NCBI GenBank assembly: GCA_965199095.1
Contig: CBDAQM010000003.1
Location: 496,001 to 560,000 of the forward strand
Origin: LMUY01 sp965199095
GTDB taxonomy: Bacteria > Pseudomonadota > Alphaproteobacteria > Acetobacterales > Acetobacteraceae
Reading direction: 5' to 3'
Length of the DNA stretch: 64,000 nucleotides
The position numbers were made by a program, and so were the translations under genes. Position 1 is the stretch's first letter. Each line of letters begins with the position of its first letter. The notes beneath the pieces were generated by a model that saw only the letters and a program-made list of their open reading frames with translations, was not told the DNA's origin and did not search any database. This document shows, one piece after another, positions 59,818 through 64,000 of this stretch.

Positions 59818-60815
59818 TGGGGCACTCGGCCCTCTGCGCGGAACCAGGCGACGGCGTCGGCCACCGCCTCGCGGGCCGGACGGTAGCTGTAGCCAAGTTC
59901 GGCCTGCGCCTTGGCCGAGGAGAAGAACATCTTCTTCTTCGCCATCGCCAGGATATCGCGGGTGACGATCGGCTCGATCCCCGCCACCTTCGCCACCCCC
60001 TCGCTCGCCAGCGCCAAGGGATACAGGGCGGCATGCGGCAGCTTGATCCGCGGCGGCTTGCGGCCGGCGACCTCCGCCACGAGCGTGAGCAGGCTTTGCA
60101 TCCCCATGTCCTCGCCACCGAGGATGTAGCACTCGCCGGCGCGCCCGCGCTCCAGCGCGAGCACATGGCCTTGCGCCACGTCGTCCACGTGCACGACGTT
60201 CAGCCCGGTGTCGACATAGGCGGGCATGCGGCCGGCGGCGGTGTCGGCGATCATCTTGCCGGTCGGCGTCGGCTTGATGTCGCGCGGCCCGACAGGCGCG
60301 CTGGGATTGACGATGACGACGGGAACGCCGTCCCGCGCGAGGGCCAGGACGGCCTGCTCGGCCAGGTATTTGGAGCGTTTATAGGTGCCGATGACCTTGG
60401 CCAGGCTGTTCGGCGTCGTCTCGTCACCCGGCGTGCCGTCCCCGATCAGCCCAAGTGCCGCCACGCTGCTGCAATACACCATCCGCTCCACGCCGGCCGC
60501 CTGGGCGGAGAGCAGCAGGGCGCGCGTGCCGTCGACGTTCGCCCGGTTCATCGCCTCAGGGTCGGGCACCCACAGGCGGTAGTCGGCCGCCACGTGCACG
60601 ACGTAGCGGCAGCCGGCGACCGCCCGCTCCAGCGAGGCTGGGTCCTTCAGGTCGCCGACCGCCAACTCGGCCGGCAAGCCTGCGATGTTGCCGCGGTCGC
60701 TGTTCTCCCGCACCAGCAGGCGAAGGGCATGGCCCCGCACCAGGAGCGCCCGCGCCACGGCGGAGCCGACGAAGCCGGTGGCGCCAGTGACAAGGGTGGG
60801 ACCAGGATGCAGCAC
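59814..60815 (-). CDS. hpnA: Hopanoid-associated sugar epimerase HpnA
   Basis: Extended short-chain dehydrogenase/NAD-dependent epimerase fold (333 residues), first gene of the main hopanoid operon. LVTGATGFVGSAVARALL is the nucleotide site. VHVAADYRLW and VYCSSVAALGL precede the YxxxK motif in YKRSKYLAEQAVL. NVVHVDDVAQGHVLALERG and YILGGEDMGMQSLL are typical of HpnA. The substrate is not known with certainty. The upstream 83-bp gap separates it from a small lipoprotein gene on the same strand. Confidence 0.94.
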   Translation of the reverse strand: MLHPGPTLVTGATGFVGSAVARALLVRGHALRLLVRENSDRGNIAGLPAELAVGDLKDPASLERAVAGCRYVVHVAADYRLWVPDPEAMNRANVDGTRALLLSAQAAGVERMVYCSSVAALGLIGDGTPGDETTPNSLAKVIGTYKRSKYLAEQAVLALARDGVPVVIVNPSAPVGPRDIKPTPTGKMIADTAAGRMPAYVDTGLNVVHVDDVAQGHVLALERGRAGECYILGGEDMGMQSLLTLVAEVAGRKPPRIKLPHAALYPLALASEGVAKVAGIEPIVTRDILAMAKKKMFFSSAKAQAELGYSYRPAREAVADAVAWFRAEGRVPQ

Positions 60816-60898
60816 GCCGGAGGGCTAGCGCAGCCGAGCGCGCGGGTCCAGGCTCCACCCGCCGATGCATCCGCCGCCGTATCACACGGCGCGCAGCC

Positions 60899-61039
60899 TC
60901 AATAGTAATAATGCGGATGCGGCCGGTAGTATCCGTAGCGTGGGCCATAGCCGGGGAAAATCACGCAGCCGGACAGCGCGGCTGCCATCACCAATGCTCC
61001 GGCGACTTTCAGGCACCGGGCGAACGAACGCTTGGTCAT
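60899..61039 (-). CDS. Small lipoprotein, 46 residues
   Basis: Tiny predicted lipoprotein: MTKRSFARCLKVAGALVMAA signal with lipobox ALSGC near residue 25. The mature part of about 21 residues is rich in Tyr, Pro, Gly and His (GYYRPHPHYYY). A purine-rich Shine-Dalgarno (GAGGAG) stands about seven bases before the ATG. Similar short Tyr/His-rich lipoproteins are common and uncharacterised. It precedes hpnA on the same strand and may share its transcript. Confidence 0.7.
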   Translation of the reverse strand: MTKRSFARCLKVAGALVMAAALSGCVIFPGYGPRYGYYRPHPHYYY

Positions 61040-61289
61040 GCGAAGTCTCCTCTGGATGCGACGGGAGGTGGCGACGCCACTGAAACCTTGCTGCGTCGTA
61101 TCGTTGAAAAATGTAACGGCGGCACTCCGGCGGAACCCGCGATCAAGCCGGCACCGCCCCCTGATTCGTCGTCGCAACAGCGTTTTTCCAGTGCAAAGCG
61201 GCGGAGCGCTGCTTACCATTCGTTAAGAAGTTTTAACCTGGGACGACGATGGCCTCGCAGGATGAGGGTATCAGCGCGCTTGAACGGCG

Positions 61290-62345
61290 ATGAACGTCCC
61301 GGACCGGGACGAGCAGCAGCGTCTTCGCATGTTGCAGCAGTCCGGCTTGTTCGACGGCGCTTGGTTCCTGGCGCGCAACAGCGACCTGGCAGGCACCGGG
61401 ACAGGCGCCCTGCTCCACTGGCATCGCTACGGCTGGCGGGAGGGCCGGTGGCCGAATCCCTATTTCAACCCGACGTACTACCGGGAGCGTAATCCAGAGT
61501 GCAGGGGCGACCCGCTCCTGCACTACATCGAAGGGGGAGAGGCCAGAGGCCGCAAGCCAATCCTGCATTTCGACCCCGCCTGGTATCGGCGGCAGCACAT
61601 CGTGCCATCCCGCGAGTCCCCGCTGGCACACTTCCTCAGCCGACGCTTGACGGGCCTCGTCAGCCCAATTCCCGAGTTCGACAGCGCGCATTACCTCCGC
61701 CAAAACCCGGACGTGGCGTCGGCCGGCATGGATCCGATGGAGCATTACCTCGCGACCGGGTTTAGAGAGGGCCGCTCGCCTTTCTTCGGATTCGATCCGC
61801 GCCGCTGGGGTGGCGCTGCGCTTGACCCAAACCCGCTACTCGGCCTGCTGCGGTGGCGGGAGCAGTCTGGGCTGGATGCAAGCGTACCAAACATCCCGGA
61901 CGAGGTCCGCCGCAACAGCCGCCGCAATGCGGGGTTTGAGGACGTGGCGCCGCTGCCGCCCGGCCTTGTCCCGCAGGCCAAGCTGCTCGCCTACTACTTG
62001 CCGCAATACCATCGGGTGGCGGAGAACGACGCCTGGTGGGGCCCCGGCTTCACAGAATGGACCAACCTTGGCAGGGCGCTGCCCCGTTTCGCCGGGCACT
62101 ACCAACCGCGGACACCTGGATTGCTGGGGCATTACCGGCTGGATGGGTCCGAGACGTTGCGGCAGCAGATCGCGCTGGCAAAGGGTGCGGGGCTGCACGG
62201 CTTCGTCTTCTACTTCTACTGGTTCAATCAACGCCGCCTGCTGAAAAGTGCTATCCTTTACAATCGTCTGCTGACATTTTCCCGCTCATTCGAATACCGC
62301 CTGCGGATGCCTGGGCTTCAACGGGGCTTCAAAGCCTTAGCATGA
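61290..62345 (+). pseudogene. WbsX-like polysaccharide gene, catalytic domain truncated
   Basis: The 351 codons encode about four copies of a roughly 50-residue repeat (types FNPTYYRERNPEC..HYIEGGEARGRKP and FDSAHYLRQNPDV..HYLATGFREGRSP, about residues 20-170). These repeats are usual before GT or WbsX domains. Then comes the start of a WbsX/GH99-like domain: LLAYYLPQYHRVAENDAWWG, GFTEWTNLGRA, HGFVFYFYWFNQRRLL. WbsX domains run to about 340 residues; this one stops after about 90, and the last 33 residues (from KSAILYNRLL) do not fit. The break near 62245 coincides with a drop in GC. Probably a broken gene at an island edge. Confidence 0.7.
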
Positions 62346-62498
62346 ACGAAGTTGTCTAGTTCGGCCCTTCAGCTATTGAGTGCTGGCTACCAGACTAGCT
62401 CTTCCCGACGGCGACCGATCGGCCGGTAGGAATTGGTTGTTGATTATCTGGTATGGTACAGGCCCACCTACCTTTATAAACGGTGCAGAGTCTGTCAG

Positions 62499-63278
62499 AT
62501 GCCTACTACCCGCAGCTTGCAAGAGGTCGTGCTGGCGCTGCATTTTGAGCAACCTGCTCCATTAACCCTCCTCGATGTGGCAGCATGGGTGGCCGAGTTT
62601 GGTGGCCCTCGACACACAAGCTATGCCGAACTCCCGTCGCTTCCACCGGCGCAGATACCGCTGTTGGGTCAGCCGACCGGGCAGGTGGGTATTCAGTTAA
62701 TTGGCGCTGACGGGGGAGGCATACTTCCGCGACTTCGGTTTAACGGGCCGGATCAATCCACTTTGTGCGTCATTCAACAAGATCGTTTAGCTTTCGGGTG
62801 GCAGAGACAAGCGCCTGTTGGGGAAAAGGACACTTATCCTGGATACGAAGCACTGAGGGAGCGATGGTCGGTAGACACCAAGCATTTCTGTGAGTGGATC
62901 TCAGACCGGCTCGATCATAACATGCGCTTCAGGCTTGTAGAGCTGTCATATAATAACGCATTTCCTCTGCTGATTGAGGGAGGAACACGCAAGCTTTCAG
63001 ATGTAGTCAAGTTCTTCACACCGATTGGCCGCGGTGTGACTAGTTTCAACGCAACGTGGACCGAACACCTGGACCCACCAGCCAGCGGCTACGTACAGGC
63101 CATTGTAGGTATCGGCACTGCTCCGCCCGCCTTACCCGTGATCGGGGTAAACTTCTTCGGCCTTGGAGCGCTTAGCTCAGTTGATGACCAATTGGTCGAA
63201 TCTGCCATGCAAGGTGCTGACAAACTTCACGGGCGTATCTTAGATATGCGGAAAGCCACGATTCACACTGAGGCGTAA
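62499..63278 (+). CDS. TIGR04255-family protein
   Basis: A 259-residue protein resembling the sporadically distributed TIGR04255 family: the N-terminal LQEVVLALHFEQPAPLTLLD, a central Gln/Phe-rich strand region (CVIQQDRLAFGWQRQ), YPGYEALRERW, and FRLVELSYNNAFPL, where the family keeps a conserved Asn. The function is unknown; family members are scattered and often on accessory islands. The ATG at 62499 precedes the conserved part; a TTG at 62433 is in frame. GC is lower than in the core genome (27 of 60 bases at 62941-63000). The next gene follows after one base. Confidence 0.7.
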   Translation: MPTTRSLQEVVLALHFEQPAPLTLLDVAAWVAEFGGPRHTSYAELPSLPPAQIPLLGQPTGQVGIQLIGADGGGILPRLRFNGPDQSTLCVIQQDRLAFGWQRQAPVGEKDTYPGYEALRERWSVDTKHFCEWISDRLDHNMRFRLVELSYNNAFPLLIEGGTRKLSDVVKFFTPIGRGVTSFNATWTEHLDPPASGYVQAIVGIGTAPPALPVIGVNFFGLGALSSVDDQLVESAMQGADKLHGRILDMRKATIHTEA

Positions 63279-63279
63279 G

Positions 63280-63882
63280 ATGCTTCCAACGCTACCGCCC
63301 ACGGTCCATCTGCAAGAGGCCGCTTTTTGGACGCACCTCTCCGTGCTTAGCGTTGGCAGGCCTGCGCAAGTGTCTCGCGCGTCTATGGGACCGCAGCGGG
63401 GTAGTGCCGGTCAGACGTTTCAGCTGCCAGTAGAGAACGGCTGGTCGACCGGGCACTTAGATCAGGTTGCTTGGAAGAGCGCCGTCAGCGCGGCTATTAG
63501 CGATTTGAAAACACTTAAAGGTGGATGGGACGGCCCTGGGTCGTTGTCCATTTCGACAAGCGTTTTGTTCCGCGCGGAGTCTCTGATCCAGGCCGCGCTT
63601 AAAGGTCGCCCCCGCGCGGCTGCGCCCTACATCGTTCCTGTTGGGGACGGGAGCGTGCAGATCGAGTGGCACGAACGAAATGCCGAAATGGAGTTGGCAA
63701 TCGACTCCGACGGTGATGTGTATCTTTGGGGACGAAATCACGCTGCGGGGCACGAGTTTGAGGGCGAGGGTGATGACGCGCTTGCTCTATTTTCTCGTTG
63801 GGCGCCCAGGTTGGCTACGGAGGGTGACGATGGCCGTCATGTTCCGTACTCGGGCACGTTTGCCGACCTTATTGAAGCATGA
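63280..63882 (+). CDS. Unknown protein of the TIGR04255 cassette
   Basis: A 200-residue protein that I cannot assign to a named family. The N-terminus is variable. A central helix-rich part has ISDLKTLKGGWDGPGSLSIS, followed by PYIVPVGDGSVQIEWHERNA and MELAIDSDGDVYLWGRN, which looks like a small beta-sheet domain with repeated Asp-Gly turns. No signal peptide or membrane segment. It starts one base after the TIGR04255 stop and its own end overlaps a further frame, so the three look like an operon acquired together. Confidence 0.6.
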   Translation: MLPTLPPTVHLQEAAFWTHLSVLSVGRPAQVSRASMGPQRGSAGQTFQLPVENGWSTGHLDQVAWKSAVSAAISDLKTLKGGWDGPGSLSISTSVLFRAESLIQAALKGRPRAAAPYIVPVGDGSVQIEWHERNAEMELAIDSDGDVYLWGRNHAAGHEFEGEGDDALALFSRWAPRLATEGDDGRHVPYSGTFADLIEA

Positions 63883-64000
63883 ACTGCGTTTCATAAGGAC
63901 ACTGCAAGCACCACAACAGGTGGTGTTCGATAAGAAGTCGCAGAGATACCGGGTCTCATCCGCTGCATTCGGTGGATCGTCTCGTAATGGTGGTCTATCC
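63872..64000 (+). CDS. Third cassette gene, 3' part missing
   Basis: An open frame from TTG 63872 to the right edge (43 codons), overlapping the previous gene by 11 bp. It encodes KHELRFIRTLQAPQQVVFDK followed by KSQRYRVSSAAFGGSS. The RYRVSSAAF stretch looks protein-like, and the frame has no stop up to the edge. Start and extent are uncertain because the window ends. It may be the third member of the cassette. Confidence 0.45.
   Translation, partial: MKHELRFIRTLQAPQQVVFDKKSQRYRVSSAAFGGSSRNGGLS

Noticed and set aside
62036..62359. A frameshift restoring the WbsX catalytic domain
   Set aside because: The alternative frame past 62245 ends by 62359 and does not give convincing WbsX sequence, so truncation by recombination is more likely than a single indel.

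Overview
The window is high-GC and gene-dense, and reads as the chromosome of an alphaproteobacterium, most likely a member of the Acetobacteraceae (Rhodospirillales). The evidence is the syntenic pyrH-frr-uppS-cdsA-dxr-rseP-bamA-ompH-lpxD-fabZ-lpxA-lpxI envelope operon, LpxI in place of LpxH, the FYDLN-type gene next to aroA-cmk, and a nearly complete hopanoid locus. Genus cannot be decided from the sequence alone. No rRNA, tRNA, CRISPR array or intact insertion sequence was seen.

Layout. 1-3.8 kb: part of a type II secretion system (gspE-gspF-gspH-like) divergent from a prepilin peptidase cut by the left edge. 4.0-5.7 kb: a Tat-type GH10 xylanase and a NIPSNAP-like gene. 5.7-9.8 kb (minus): lpxI-gloA-ycjX-ycjF-trpF. 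9.8-20.9 kb (minus): the lipid A / outer-membrane assembly / isoprenoid operon. 21-26.8 kb: a VTT-domain membrane protein, a secreted protein, argC with a gamma carbonic anhydrase and a lipoprotein, the FYDLN-type protein, aroA and cmk. 26.9-31.4 kb: a TetR regulator divergent from a three-subunit molybdenum hydroxylase of PaoABC type, with a well-formed promoter/operator between them. 31.6-43.6 kb: housekeeping genes (dnaQ, coaE, an inositol-monophosphatase-family gene, a PLP decarboxylase, ihfB, lapA, a universal stress protein, a legumain-like lipoprotein peptidase with a METTL20-like methyltransferase and ubiA, gshA, a YihY protein, accD, a 2OG oxygenase).

43.7-60.8 kb is the hopanoid region. 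ispA-dxs-hpnM-hpnI-hpnJ-hpnK (minus) supply isoprenoid precursor, a transport factor and the head-group sugar enzymes. hpnH (plus) adds adenosine to the hopanoid. hpnA-B-C-D-E-shc-hpnG-speB (minus) make squalene, cyclise it, release adenine and end in an agmatinase-family gene whose Shine-Dalgarno is fused to the hpnG stop codon. Most junctions are ATGA or GTGA stop/start overlaps.

After a small lipoprotein gene and a WbsX-like gene whose catalytic domain breaks off near 62.25 kb, the sequence becomes visibly AT-richer and carries a short foreign-looking cassette: a TIGR04255-family gene, a conserved-looking unknown and a third overlapping gene cut by the right edge.

The best candidates for something undescribed are the agmatinase-hopanoid coupling, the TIGR04255 cassette, a multi-hairpin element at 36.0-36.2 kb closed by a 15-bp stem, a dispersed palindromic element that supplies protein ends to lpxI, cmk and tetR, and two genes (ycjX, hpnK) that seem to need a CTG start overlapping the upstream stop as CTGA.
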